Shown here one piece after another: positions 12,003 to 23,829 of a DNA stretch of 64,000 nt. The position numbers and the translations under genes are program-made. Below the pieces are notes generated by a model, which saw only the letters and a list, made by a program, of their open reading frames with translations, was not told the DNA's origin and ran no database searches. Source of the stretch: Lantana camara. Taxonomy: Eukaryota > Streptophyta > Magnoliopsida > Lamiales > Verbenaceae. Every line of letters starts with the position of its first letter. The first letter of the stretch is position 1. Where the stretch lies: contig CM074862.1 in the NCBI GenBank assembly GCA_037501455.1, positions 57,691,501 through 57,755,500 on the forward strand, read 5' to 3'.

Positions 12003-12197
12003 TGGGAACGGCCGTTCCGAACTTTAGTTCAAAACGGGAAGGGCCGTTCCCAGCTCCCCGAAGTCACTCCCTGAAGATGGGAACGGCCGTTCCGGCTGTA
12101 AGCCAAAACGGGAAGGGTCGTTCCCGTCCTACACATTATTCAAATATATGGGAACGGTCGTTCCCCAATTACAAAGGGAAGGGGAAGGGCCGTTCCC
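12003..12197. repeat. Palindrome array, family A copy 2, six units
   Basis: Centres are near 12011, 12043, 12086, 12117, 12157 and 12189, giving spacings of 32, 43, 31, 40 and 32 bp. Units alternate between GGGAACGGCCGTTCC-like (first of each pair) and GGGAAGGGCCGTTCCC-like (second of each pair). LTR B is inserted in the first unit. Confidence 0.9.
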
Positions 12198-13164
12198 ATT
12201 TCACAGAAGATACAGAAACAGAGCAGAAGAACAGTGGAAGCTCGGATCTTCAACAAAACCCCACAAAACACTTATAACTTCAACTCCAAATACAAGAATT
12301 CATGAAAATAACATATATTCATGCTTAAGGTATAATAAAAACCAATATAAACTCATAAATCATGCCTTGATCATCATAATCACCAACTTTAGCTCACCTA
12401 TGAATTCACCATATAATCTCGTAATTCTCAAGATTTCATGCATCAATTCAATTCAAGAACTTAAAATCATACTTCTAGCAATTAAAACACATAATATCTA
12501 ATTCAATTCACAACCCTAGCTTTATATATAAATTTCAAGAAATCATGTATGCTTCCAACTCTACCTTTGAAGAAATTAGAAGATGAAGATGAAGTTGAGA
12601 TGATGATGGTGATGCTTCAAGGTTCCTAATTCCTCCAAGATATTAGCTTGAAATGGATGAAATCTCCTCCTTTGATGGTTTTGGCTCGGTAGAAGGAAGA
12701 AAATATGGGGTTGTGTATGATGAAAATGGAATGATATGGAAGAAGCAAGAAATATCCATCACGTAATTTCATTCCTTGATTTTGATGAAATCCATGGAAT
12801 TGCAATTAAATCCTCCAAGGTTGGTAAATCATGCAATTAAGGATGAAAGTTATGCAAATTGATCAATTAAGCCCAAGGAATAATTATACAATTTGGTCCT
12901 CACATTTAATCAAATATCAATTAAGGACATATAGCAATTAAGGTGCATTCGGGAATTAATTCACGTAACACAAAGGAATCCAATTCATAGAATAACCCTC
13001 AATTTGGTACATATTTCACATAGTCACATTGGAATATAATTTATATAATTTATCATAAAATGTAGGAATTTAATAAATGAAAGAATTAAAATAATCCTAA
13101 TTCTCAAAAATCTCACACGTGTCGTACGTACCTGGAAAGCCAGAAATGGGGGCGTTACAAAACG

Positions 13165-14487
13165 TTTCTTGAATTTTTCTCCAACTATGATAATTTTCCC
13201 AACCTTTAAACTTCATCATAGCGTCGTTTATATAATTTTATCATGGTTTTCATCATCTCTAAGGTTTATAACTTTCAAACGAAAAACCTAAACATTCCAC
13301 ATTTATAATCATAACGAAGCTTATTTTTCACTCATTCTTTCATTATTTTTACCACTTCAAGTTCTTGTCTCTCGACTCTCGAATAAATTTTACATTATTT
13401 TATATTTATTTTTATTCACTATGACATATTCATGACATCACCTTTCTAAAAATAGAAAGTCTAAATATGTGAATTAAAGTCTTCCACATTTCCTACAAAA
13501 ATTCAATACAATTGTGTGATTTAGAGATTTCCACATTTCCTACAAAAATTCCATACAAATGTGTGGGTTAGAGATCTTCCACATCTCTTATAAATTCTTA
13601 GAAATTGCTCTAAGGTCCCTCATTTCTACCTATAAATACCCCTTTAGAGATTCATTCTAAACTCACAGATTCCCTCATTTCCAACACATAAATCACTCTC
13701 CTTCTCTTCCAAACCCTCTCGCCATCCCCCTCTCTTCAAGAGACATCAAGGTTAGTTTTTATGCTTTAATTTATGTTTTATTATGCAATTTAATTTATAT
13801 TTTATATGCTTTATATTATGTTTAGAAATTCATGATAGGAAATTACATTTTGGGAATTTATATTTCATGAATTAAAGTTAGGAATTTAAATTATAAAAAT
13901 GCATGTTTATTATAGGAATTTATTTAAATATGTGTTCATAAGCTCATGAATATGTTCTTGAATATTAGAATGAATGCACGCTTAGGAAATTTAATTAGAA
14001 ATTATTTTTCATGAGAAATTTATATATTTTGCTACATTATGTCTCAAATCTTATGTTATGGATATGAATATGATCTAGCATGTTTAATATGTCCTATGAA
14101 TATTCAAATAGACTTAAGAACATGTTCTTGATGTTCTTGAAGTGTGTGTGTGTACCGTGTGCCTAGTGTGTGTAAATATGTGTTCGATTTTATGTTTAAA
14201 AGTGTTTAATCCCCTAAGATTAAATAGTAACCGTTTTTCAATGGTAACTTTGACTTTTAATTTCAAATGAAGACTTTGACTCATAAAATCTTGTAGAGAT
14301 TCAAATATTAATATAAAATAATATTTTGGATTTTTAGAAAGAGATTTTATCTAAAATTTCCAAAAATCGGGGATTAAATAACAATTTCCAAAATATAACT
14401 CTAGCTTTTTAGAATTTATCGTACATTGTTTATTTGAGTAGTAAGACTTAGTCCTAAGTTGATAATAGTACTTTCAGGCAAGGATAT
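13165..14487 (+). repeat. LTR C copy 1, piece 2 of 4
   Basis: This continues piece 1 after solo LTR A2 and aligns, reverse complemented, to about 21300-22808 of the solo LTR C copy. Shared blocks include CATAACGAAGCTTATTTTTC, a pyrimidine-rich ~80-bp stretch before GACATCAAGG, and the CTTTCAGGC box at the end. It is cut by element G at 14488. No ORF of note. Confidence 0.85.
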
Positions 14488-17400
14488 TGTAGCGCCCGGA
14501 GCGGCGAGCCACCACATCCCCCGCACCTAGCCCCGAACCCACCTATGAAATGAAAATCCATACATGAGCCCAAGACTAAGCAAACGGGAACCTACACACA
14601 CTCGCTAAGCCAGGCGGAGCTAAGACAAGACCAGAGCGCGAATAACATTAAGAAAGCGAAAGCATACATCAAAATCCAAGAAGATAATCCAAAAAAACGG
14701 GTTCAACTAGCCCTACAAGCCTGTCCCGAAAATATATAAATATAATTCAAAGAGTATACATAAATCAAATCCTAGAGATGCATATACAAATCGATTAACA
14801 AATCTAAAACATATACAAATGTGACCGAAAGCTAATAAAATGCAACTCGAACTAGGAGACTAGAACCCGACCGACTCACGACTTCGCCTAGCACGAACCA
14901 ACCTACAAACTGAAAGAAATTAAAAGGAGAGGGTCAGTCCACCGACTGACTAAGGGGGCTAATGCACACACCCACACACATATACATATAGAGCAAAGCA
15001 CGTATTAAATAAAAGACTATGAACCGGGATAGGATTTTGCATACCAATAACCATTTTCGAATCAAACTTATACATATTCATATCATAATCGGACATAGCT
15101 TAGAAGAAAGGTCCTATCCCGTTTCATAATCAACATATCTTAACAAATTCTTATACCCGGCGAGTACGGGTCTTACTCTAACTTCCCAAATTATTAACAT
15201 ACGTATTAAAACAGAAAACACAAATCATAAACTAATCCAACCCCAACAACATGTAGTTCGGGGAGCAAACCCTCACTACTCTTACCAATGCACAAGGGTA
15301 GCTAACCCACATTGTGCGAGTTATGGTATGTTAAGTCTTGTTCAGATTTGCCGGGCCCAGGGAATTGTGGGTAAGGACGCCCGGGACGGCAAGGGCCGTC
15401 GGGTTAAGCCTGTGCACGATTCCCATTTGAAGTACTAATGCGCGACTCTTGGAGGCTAAGGAGAAAACTTGCATACCTTAGCATACCTTACCTTGCAACT
15501 CGGTCTATGTTTTTAACGTACCTCTCGGTGTCATCCTAAATCATATCAATTTGAAGAAGAGCAAAGCTTGCACGAAGACACACAGTTTGGAGCATAGCCT
15601 TGTTGCAAAACATTTTCAAGCTCACATATGCTCGTACATATAGTTCAAAACCATTTAAGATTATAACAAGATCATAAATGTATCTTATAAACACATATCT
15701 ATTATATAAGTATAATAATATAGTCACGTGCGGGCTCGAAAACGAGTACGTAGGGTTGTAGGTCGTATTAACTAAAAAGAAACAAACCTAAACCTCACAT
15801 TTTACCAAAAGTGCTCACGGAGGAGCGTTGATGACCAAGAAGAAGCTAAATGGTGGATCCGACACCTCTGGAACTCAAAACAGAGACAAACAAACACATA
15901 CTCAAGATTTAGGCTCGATCATGACCAATTAGACGCACGGGGACGCATACAATTGCAAGTGGATGTAATGCATATCATAGAGATTCATATTTAGGCATAT
16001 TGGAGCAAATAACCAAATATCACATAAGGAATTCAAGAATTAAACTCATATCATATCAAATAAACTCATAATGTATCATATATTAGCATACCATATGCAT
16101 TCATAAGCTTGAAGTTCAAGGAAATAGCAAGAGATGTAAGAAAGCGTTAAACGTTTCATATAACGGTCATGAATTCAAGTCACAATTATACCTAACAAAC
16201 GAGGCCATAAACTTAAAATAATTAATGAAACATAACATATTACAACACCTTAGCATGTTAGGATCATAATCGGGGTGGGAGAAGTTAAATACAAGTGAAG
16301 AGAAACAAGAAAACAAAGCTGGGAGCAAAATGGACCACTGCCCTAAATCCACCCCGATGGATTTTTCTCAAAGGGGAAATCCACCCCCGTAGATTCAAGG
16401 CAGACATTTCTGCAAGGGCCAGCCTCAAATCCACCCCGGTGGACTATTTTCAAAGCAAAATCCACCCCGGCGGATTTGGGTCAAAGGCCAAAAAGCTTCG
16501 GTTTCACCATGGAAAAAGCAACCAACACCCTTGTTTTTCAATCACCACTCAAGTAGCAACAAAATAAAATCAAAGGAGCAAGAAAACCGTAAAAACAAGC
16601 AAGAGAAAGGCATCAAAACAGCTCCAAAAACGCAACAACAACCGAAAATGGAAGGAGATCAAGAATAGGCATGGGTTTCATTCATAACTTCCAAGAACTT
16701 CAAAGATCATTAAAGGCACATCATACCCAATCAAATTACATCAAATAAGAGCATGTATAAGCAATAAATAAGTCATGTTGATCAACATATATAGCTCCAA
16801 CCCATAAAAAGGCAAGAGATGCACATATTCCTAAAATCTCCACATTACCTAACTATTCATCAAGCAAGGCATAACCATGAATCTCTGATCATAAAACATG
16901 ATTAATGAGGTGTAAAAAGATCACAAGAAGAAGGAGATCAAGATTCCTAACTTACCTTAAAAGATTGGAGTAATATACTTATCTTGAGCTCAAAATAGCC
17001 ACAATGGAGGTAAGGTTCTTGTTACTTCTCCTTCCTTCTTTCTCTTACAGGTAGGTTCGAAATTCAGGGCTAAAAGGGAAGAAAGTGATGGCTTATGGCT
17101 GAGATTAAGTCAATAAAAGGACAAGAAATGATTAGCCTAGCTCCAACTAGGTCTTAGGCACGTATTATGTGCGTAAGGTGAAATCTGCTTGAACGGGGGT
17201 CGAAATGAAGTCAAAAAGTTATGAGGCTTGTCCCATTGGATCCAATCGTCGACTCGAGTCCAATGGAGGTGACGGAACTCGAATCCGAGTTCCCTAGCTC
17301 AAGATACGAATTAAAGACTCAAAAGTGGCCAATTTGCAAAAAGGCCCAAAAATTCAAATAAAGTGCAACTGAGTCCCAACTAAAATCAATCAAGTCCAAA

Positions 17401-17695
17401 ACAAATTTAAACCATACAATTAAGTCCTAAAATCATATAATTTACGTAATTCATAAAGTTGGCATGCTCGGGATTCCAATTCATAACTCGTAAATTTCAC
17501 AAATTGCATGTATTCACATTATATGTTCAAATAGGGCAAGTTCTTATCAAATAATTCAAGTTGTTCACATAGGAAAATAAAATGAGGGAACATAATTCAC
17601 ATAAGGTCACAAATTAAATAAGGAATCATATAGATTACGGAAAATAAACTAACACGTGACGCGTACCTGTACGTGTGAGCGAGATGGGTGTCACA
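14488..17695 (-). repeat. 3' LTR of element G
   Basis: The LTR is 3208 bp (TGTAGCGCCC..GGGTGTCACA on +). It aligns along its whole length with 23830-27026, with scattered substitutions and a few small indels. Hairpin TCAGTC/GACTGA is at 14934-14949 and the palindrome array at 16345-16476. Small ORFs recur in both LTRs but have no similarity I recognise. Confidence 0.92.
16345..16476. repeat. Palindrome array, family G (AATCCACCCCGGTGGATT type), 3' LTR
   Basis: Four units have centres near 16354, 16386, 16436 and 16467, giving spacings of about 32, 50 and 31 bp. Each unit has lost one or two symmetric bases compared with its partner in the 5' LTR (25674-25806). Confidence 0.88.
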
Positions 17696-17696
17696 A

Positions 17697-17726
17697 TCTC
17701 CCCCCCCCCCCCCCCCCCCAAGAGAA
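17697..17726 (-). other. Polypurine tract of element G with a 20-base G run
   Basis: On - the sequence reads GGTTCTCTT, then an uninterrupted G run (17700-17719 on +), then AGAT and the LTR start TGTGACACCC. The position is right for a plus-strand primer; the G run is unusually long and may have expanded by slippage. Confidence 0.8.
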
Positions 17727-19520
17727 CCTGGTCCCTAAGTTCTACTGCTCGAGTTTCAAGCTCGAACAACTTTCCGTATTCACCCAAGTTTGAGGTTCAT
17801 AACGTCCCGACAAGGTCTTCATGCACAAGGGGTTTGATCACTTCTTGACATCTAGCTGGATTAATTCCTCATCGCTTGATCCAGGCTATGAGCAACTAAA
17901 ATGTTTCGCACGATAGGAGGATCCAAGTTGGTTCATCACCCATCGTTTGATCCATTCCAACTACTCAAGAGCTCAGTGTTACACGAATGGCGTGGTTACC
18001 GAGCCACCACCATTCGCACCTTCTAACTTAGGAAGTCCCTTTGTTAGAGAGCTAAACCACCATTGCTTGCTCGCTCTGGAAGTCCGTTGAAAACACGACC
18101 CTCAACTTACCACAAGAAAACCACTCACACACACGAGCAAAACACACAACAACATGCACACGTATAAGTAAAACACATGTCAAATATAACGATTAAAATA
18201 CATGATGCACTTGCCATGAGTAATGTATGTACCGTTCACCATTTTTCGTAGTCATTCACATAAGGAGATGGAGTGAGGAGTCAAAGTTGACGTCGTAGAG
18301 CTCATGACCCTAATTCCTTGACCTTGGCTTTCTTGAACAGATCCTAGCTTGGTAATTTCATTCCTTCTTCCCAACTTCATCTCTAATTGACGATGCTTAA
18401 CCTTCGAGCCATTTTCTTTTCCTTTATACAATCCCCTAATTGTCTTAAGGGATTGTTTCAATTCTTTTCCCCCCGAAATCTTCCATATCCCATTAAATCT
18501 TGAACCATTCTAAACTCGATCGACAATCATCACATCAAGGTCTCCGGTGGTCTTGAAGTCTCTCAACCCACTCTTTATGAATTCAAATTGGTTGTATGAC
18601 TCGTCCTCTAATGGCTTACACTTAAATACATGATTTCCTTCCAAAACTCTTTGCCTTTCTTTATCGTTTCCATTTGTTGCTTCATATCTCTCAATTCGAC
18701 TTCACAGCATGACAATTTAGCTTGGATTTGAAAAGTAAACTCTAATCCATCCTGAAGATAGAACTTCTCGCATCTTGGTTTTTCCATAGACTCGGAATCA
18801 CTATAATGATCGATTCTTTTTAACTCCTCCCAATACAACTTCTTCCTTTCCCGAAATCCGAGGTGTTTCAATTCTTTCTTCTTCTTCTTCTTACCCGAGC
18901 TTGACTTCTAATGGATTGGCTTAATTGGAAACTCTTCCTTGATGGCCCGCATTGCTTGTTATCCACTAACCATATGATATTCGAACCTTCTCTGCCGATC
19001 TTCGTTACCCATCCCCTTAAGAACCTACTTTACCTTGGGTCCTCTTGAAGAACATCACCCCATCATTTATCCAGATCTCGAATTAAAGCATTTCCAAGAT
19101 CTTTCCTTCGCTCTTTTCTTAGGTTAGACAATCCTGTGGAATCCGATTCAAGTTCCTTGAGAATCGAGAGTTATTCGTTTCCCTCCTAGGAATTGGGTTT
19201 AAATACTTATTCCCGGTTCCACTTCTTATTTTGATACTTTCTTGATTATTCACCGTTGGAAAAGGCCTCCCTTCTTAAAATTCAAACCGCTACATCAAGT
19301 AGATAAGGAGGAGATTCACATGTACCGATCTTCTCCCTTTGATTAAGCCCTCAACTTCTTGATATAACTTCAACCGAATCTTTAAAATCACCACTTTCTT
19401 CTTACCCGGTTTTCACCATCACGAAGGGGGACTTCTCTCAATTACAAGCTATCATGAAAACATTAAACTCATGTGTATCGGGTTAGATTTGCATATGTTA
19501 TGCATCACGTTATCACCAAC
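17727..19520 (-). other. Element G interior, 3' part, no recognisable domain
   Basis: This 1.8-kb stretch lies between the gag remnant and the polypurine tract, where pol would be in an autonomous element. I find no RT, RNase H or integrase motif on either strand. A short minus-strand frame (18608-18871, 87 codons) reads charged and helix-prone (EVELRDMKQQMETIKKGK), and another is at 18252-18461. Both may be relics of a non-pol ORF or chance. Confidence 0.6.
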
Positions 19521-20056
19521 TCAGGCAAGAAAGCAACAAGAAATAGCAATATGTAACACACATTCCCAAGTAAGTGTAAAATACAATGCGGGATGGATGC
19601 TTATGCAATGGATGCAATTACCTCCCGGGTGTTTCATTGGCCATCTCCATTCACATTCTTCCAACTTGTGATTTGGCGATCCACATCCAAAGCATCGCCC
19701 CAATCTCTTCCAATAATTATCATAACTATGAGAGTTTCTTCTACAATGAGTGCACGGTGGTTGCTCCATGGATGGAAGTTCTTTCATTTTCTTCTTTCCT
19801 TTCGACCCCTCTTGTTAGTCCTCCCGGTTTCTCTTTGATCCCGATCCCGAGCCGCTTCCTGATTCAATTCTTCCTACTCGGCTCTTTTCCTTCAATTTCT
19901 TGGATTCGACTCAAAGAGCTTCTCGGGTACTCTCGATCCAAGCTGTAGACTCGATCCCAATTTTCATTTCCCGAAGGTCTTCCCTAATCCTATCCATAAA
20001 TTAGGCTATTCTTTCGGACTCGTTCGGTCTCCTTAGATAGATACGAGGGCATACAT
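19521..20056 (-). pseudogene. Decayed gag of element G, downstream part (second zinc-knuckle pair)
   Basis: This continues in the same frame from the part before the nested LTR (23252-23518). After CPRIYLRRPNESERIA the frame has three stops (one TAA, one TGA, one TAA) but stays in register to a second pair of knuckles near 19640-19750. The first knuckle has Tyr in place of its last Cys (CTHC..H..Y); the second (CFGC..H..C) is complete. The spacing WKRLGRC between knuckles matches the Gag of element A (RRRLGLC), so this is gag, not a host protein. Confidence 0.75.
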
Positions 20057-23000
20057 TGTAGTGCCTCCCCAGCACTACAACCCCGCACCGCAATACTCCC
20101 TGAGTGGAGGTTAGACCCAACACTCAGGAAATACTACGGCGAACGGTTAGGATAATATATGAATGGAGTATATGTCATAGTCCAGCGGAAGATAAAGAGA
20201 TTCAACTTTACCAATGAACGGGGAGGATAACGTACAATGAACAAGGATTATCGTTATTGTTCAAAGTAGTTCACAAAAGAGTACAACAGGTTAACATGCA
20301 AGGACAAAGTATGAGATAATTTGTTTCTGCAGAGAGTAGAAGACAGTGTACTCTTAGGATCGGATCCAACCTACGGTTGTAATGCTTCAAGATACCTCTA
20401 GTTGTTGTTCATTGAATCCTGAAATCATGCATTTTAAAATAGGTGAGAGGGTTAGTCAAAGTGACTAAGTGAAGGGGGTATGAGGGTTTATAGATATATG
20501 TATATATTTATATATTTATATGATCAAGAAGATCTTGATCTACAATATTAACAATAGGATATAGCAAATATGGAACGGTTCATGATATGTGTAAACCAGG
20601 GGTAGGGGTAGTTTGGAATATTTGTAGAAATATGAACCGTTTGTAATAATAACTTTAATGCCCGCAAGCTAGGCCTCTCCATCCATAACTCCTTAAATAA
20701 TTAGTAAAATAGTATCGGGCTGATCAAGGCACCGATAATTCAATAAAACCAAGAATAATATTAACCCCACTACTCCTTGATGTCAATAGGGAATCAAACC
20801 CTAGAGACCACGAACACAATTCGGGAGGCATCTATCTCTCCCTCATCCCTTGGCGTGGAGTAACTAACCTCCAGTTAAACCACTACCAAGAGGTGGTGGC
20901 AGTCCGCAGCACCAATAATACCCTCGGCCCGATACCTTCCGGGTAATTGCTCGCTACGGATACAGCCGGGGCCCATAACATGAATCAAGAATAATATTTT
21001 GCTTGCATAACCCGGAGTCAACGTTTTGATAAAGTGGACTTAAGATATATATCGTCCTAGTAAAACGTTGATTCCGGCATGAAAGTATTTTCCCTTTGAA
21101 AGGGATACTATAACATGAACATGAAAGTATTTTACCTTAAGAGGGACATTGTAGTACAATAATATGTATATAAGGTAGTAAATCAAAATGATAGGTAGGC
21201 TTGGAAATAGTTTTTATATAGATACGTAAGTATAACATGATTCCAGCTGAAAACATTTTAACCCTCACCTATACCGGTAGTCAGACATTGTAATGTGGAT
21301 TCCAGTGCGCCTGAAAGTATTAACTACTATAGGCTTAGAACTAGGTTCCTTATATTAATCAAATAAGCACATAAAACACATAATGTTCATGCATAAAAGG
21401 ATTACACATTATTTTAATCAAGTAAACACATAAACTATATCATGTTAGAGAATTCCCGGTAGACTCTAATTTTAACCATTTAAGGGAAATTTAGTAATTA
21501 ATCAGGTTTCGTGAATTCTTTAACCACTTAAATATTTATTAATCACATTATAATCTTAATTATAACATTAGAAATGAAATTTAGAATTTAATTTGACAAT
21601 GTAGGATAAATTTTGAAATAATTCACAATTTACCGATTTTTGGAAATTTCGGATAAAATCTTTATTTAAAAATTCCAAAACTAATTTTATAATTATTTTA
21701 ATATTAATTTTCGAAATTATCATGATAAATGTTGACCAAAAAGTCAAAGTTACTATTGAAAACATTTACTATTCAATTTCTTATGAATTAAACACCTTAT
21801 AACATAAAATCAAACTCACACACACACACACTATTCACACGCCTCACACACACACACACACATGTCCAAGAACACTAAGAACATGTTCTTATGTCTATTT
21901 GAATATTCAAAGAGGGTATGTAACACACTTGATCATATTCATATTTATAACATAGAATTTGAAGCATAATATAGCAAAATATATTAATTCTCTATGAAAA
22001 ATAATTCTAAATAAATTATTCTTGACATGAATTTAATCAAACTAGATCATGACTACTTAAACATATGAATATACTATATCATATCATAATTCATGCATTT
22101 AACTAAATAAAATTCACATATATTATCATATTTTCTAAACTAGCATAAATAGCATATATTTCATAAAATAAATTCCTAAAGCATAATTTAATTAAATCTA
22201 AGCATGCTATAATTCATAATATATTCAGAACATAATATAAAGCATGAAATAATAAAAGAAAAGCACACCTTATGTAGGGAGAGAGCTTGGGGCCGAAAAT
22301 GAGAGAGAAATTAGAGGATTTTATGTGTTCTTGAAATGTGAGGTTTAGGGGGGTATTTATAGGTAGGAATTAAGGGCCTTAGAGCAATTTATAAGAGTTT
22401 AGGGGAGATGTGGATGTCTCCTAATTCAAACAAATGCTTGGTAGCTATATAAGAAATGTGGTTGTCTCTCAATTTAAACATATGCTTGGTAATTATATAG
22501 GAATTATGGAGAAATTATATTCACTTATTTAAACTTTCTAGAAGCCTATGTTGTCACGGATGATGTCATGTTGAATAAAAATAAATGTAAAATGATATAA
22601 AATTTATTCAAGAGTCGAGAGGTGAAAACTTGAAGTAGTAAATTAATGAAAGAACGAGTGAAAAATAAGCTTCGTTATGATTATAAATGGGGAATATTTA
22701 GAGTTTTCGTTTATAAATTATGAACGTTAAAGATGATGAAAATCATGAGAAAATTATATAAACGAAGGTATGGTAAAGTTTAAAGATTGTAAAAATTATC
22801 ATAGTTTATGGAAAAATTCAAGAAACGTTTTAAGTAAAATTTCGAATATTGAATGAAAGCTAATTGTTTAAAATAAAATAATAATTTTTAAAAGGGAGAA
22901 TATTTATAAAATATGCTACAGTTGGAATCAAGTTTTGGTAAATTCATGAAAATTCACAAAATAATTCAAGGATCGTTTTGACTATAATATTGAATAGGGA

Positions 23001-23251
23001 AAACGTTGAAATTCAGAAATTTCAAAATATAGGGTTAAAGTAGTGTTTTTGGCTTGTTTTGGTTACTACGGGAGTTATAATGAGAATTAGGGTTCGGGAA
23101 TGATACCATAATCATAAAATTTTACAAGGATTCATTTGTACCTAATATTGGATAGGTAAAGGTGGCTTGGAAAATTTCTACGTTTAGGAATGAATAGTGA
23201 TTACGGACTTTAGAAGGAATTCTTCTTGGCCCCGAAATCCGAGTTGTTACA
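20057..23251 (-). mobile_element. Solo LTR C copy 2, inserted in gag of element G
   Basis: The 3195-bp LTR reads TGTAGTGCC..GTTGTTACA on +, flanked by the perfect duplication TACAT (20052-20056 and 23252-23256). No interior is present. It has hairpin TTAGTCA/TGACTAA (20452-20468), a long hairpin (21012-21077), CA-rich simple repeats at 21812-21860, and no palindrome array of the A/B/D/E/G kind. It is the reference copy for the four scattered pieces of copy 1. Confidence 0.93.
21012..21077 (-). other. Long conserved hairpin of LTR C, copy 2
   Basis: Arms 21012-21027 and 21062-21077 (CCGGAGTCAACGTTTT / AAAACGTTGATTCCGG) pair at 15 of 16 positions around a 34-nt loop that has its own inner GGAC/GTCC helix. 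The same structure is at 40151-40213 in copy 1. Confidence 0.75.
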
Positions 23252-23518
23252 TACATGGATCTTATGTTCCGAGGAGCCATACCTAGTACACCTGCCTAAT
23301 CTTTTCCAACATTTCTTATGAGTATGGTTGTGTCCTCCACAATGAGTGCATGGGCCTTGTTCTTCGAAAAACGATGTGCTCGGTAAGAACAAAAGATCCT
23401 TTCCAATAAACCGAGCCGTTTTGACTTTCATCTTGGTGAATTGGTTATCTATTCGATGATTCGGTGGTCATGAAGAGCCTTCATCTCTACTTGATCCCAA
23501 TTTCAACTTAGAGGCCAT
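23252..23518 (-). pseudogene. Decayed gag of element G, N-terminal part (first zinc-knuckle pair)
   Basis: An ATG at 23518-23516 opens MASKLKLGSSRDEGSS, then a TGA, then the same frame runs on to a knuckle pair. The first knuckle (CTHCGGHNHTHKKC) is complete; the second has Tyr for its second Cys (CTRYGSSEH). The nested LTR C cuts the frame within the second knuckle, and the last Cys lies on the other side at 20056. Compared with a normal gag the region before the knuckles is very short. Confidence 0.72.
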
Positions 23519-23809
23519 GGCCGTCGAGATGAATGGTTAATCGTTGTAGATATTAACCTATAATACACAAAGGAGGCAAAAGTACGATGCATGCGGATAG
23601 TGAGTGATTATGGCACGTAAATGGAACAATGAGCGCACATAAAGTATACAACAACAACAATTAATGAAAAGCAAGTAACAATTTTAAAACACATAATTCA
23701 AGAGAATTCACATATCTTGATGCAATGCACACATTAGCACGTTATTCCTACGCCGTACGACCTATACTTGACACAACACGACACTAGAACTCCGATTTTG
23801 CAACCCGGA
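23519..23809 (-). other. Element G leader between primer site and gag remnant
   Basis: About 290 nt of untranslated leader on -. I see no ORF and no repeated structure in it. Confidence 0.6.
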
Positions 23810-23821
23810 GCTCTGATACCA
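23810..23821 (-). other. Primer binding site of element G (initiator tRNA-Met type)
   Basis: On - it reads TGGTATCAGAGC, the standard plant retrotransposon primer site complementary to the 3' end of initiator tRNA-Met. Eight bases separate it from the 5' LTR. Confidence 0.92.
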
Positions 23822-23829
23822 CTTTAAGA

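Larger units (their letters stand above)
8075..13159 (-). mobile_element. Solo LTR A2 (family A), interrupted by solo LTR B
   Basis: On + it starts TGTAGCACCCC at 8075 and ends GGGGCGTTACA at 13159, flanked by the perfect 5-bp duplication AAACG (8070-8074 and 13160-13164). Removing LTR B (9591-12002) leaves about 2.67 kb, the length of the element A 3' LTR. There is no internal region, so this is a solo LTR left by LTR-LTR recombination. It carries the hairpin TCAGTCT/AGACTGA at 8491-8509 and the palindrome array at 12003-12197. Confidence 0.92.

Noticed and set aside
15536..15727. Paired ORFs in both LTRs of element G (also 24883-25068, 16167-16352 with 25497-25727)
   Set aside because: LTR sequence; frames differ in length between copies and encode nothing recognisable.
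18608..18871. Possible novel coiled-coil protein in element G
   Set aside because: Only 87 codons, no second copy in the window to test conservation. Kept as a remark in the interior entry, not as a gene.
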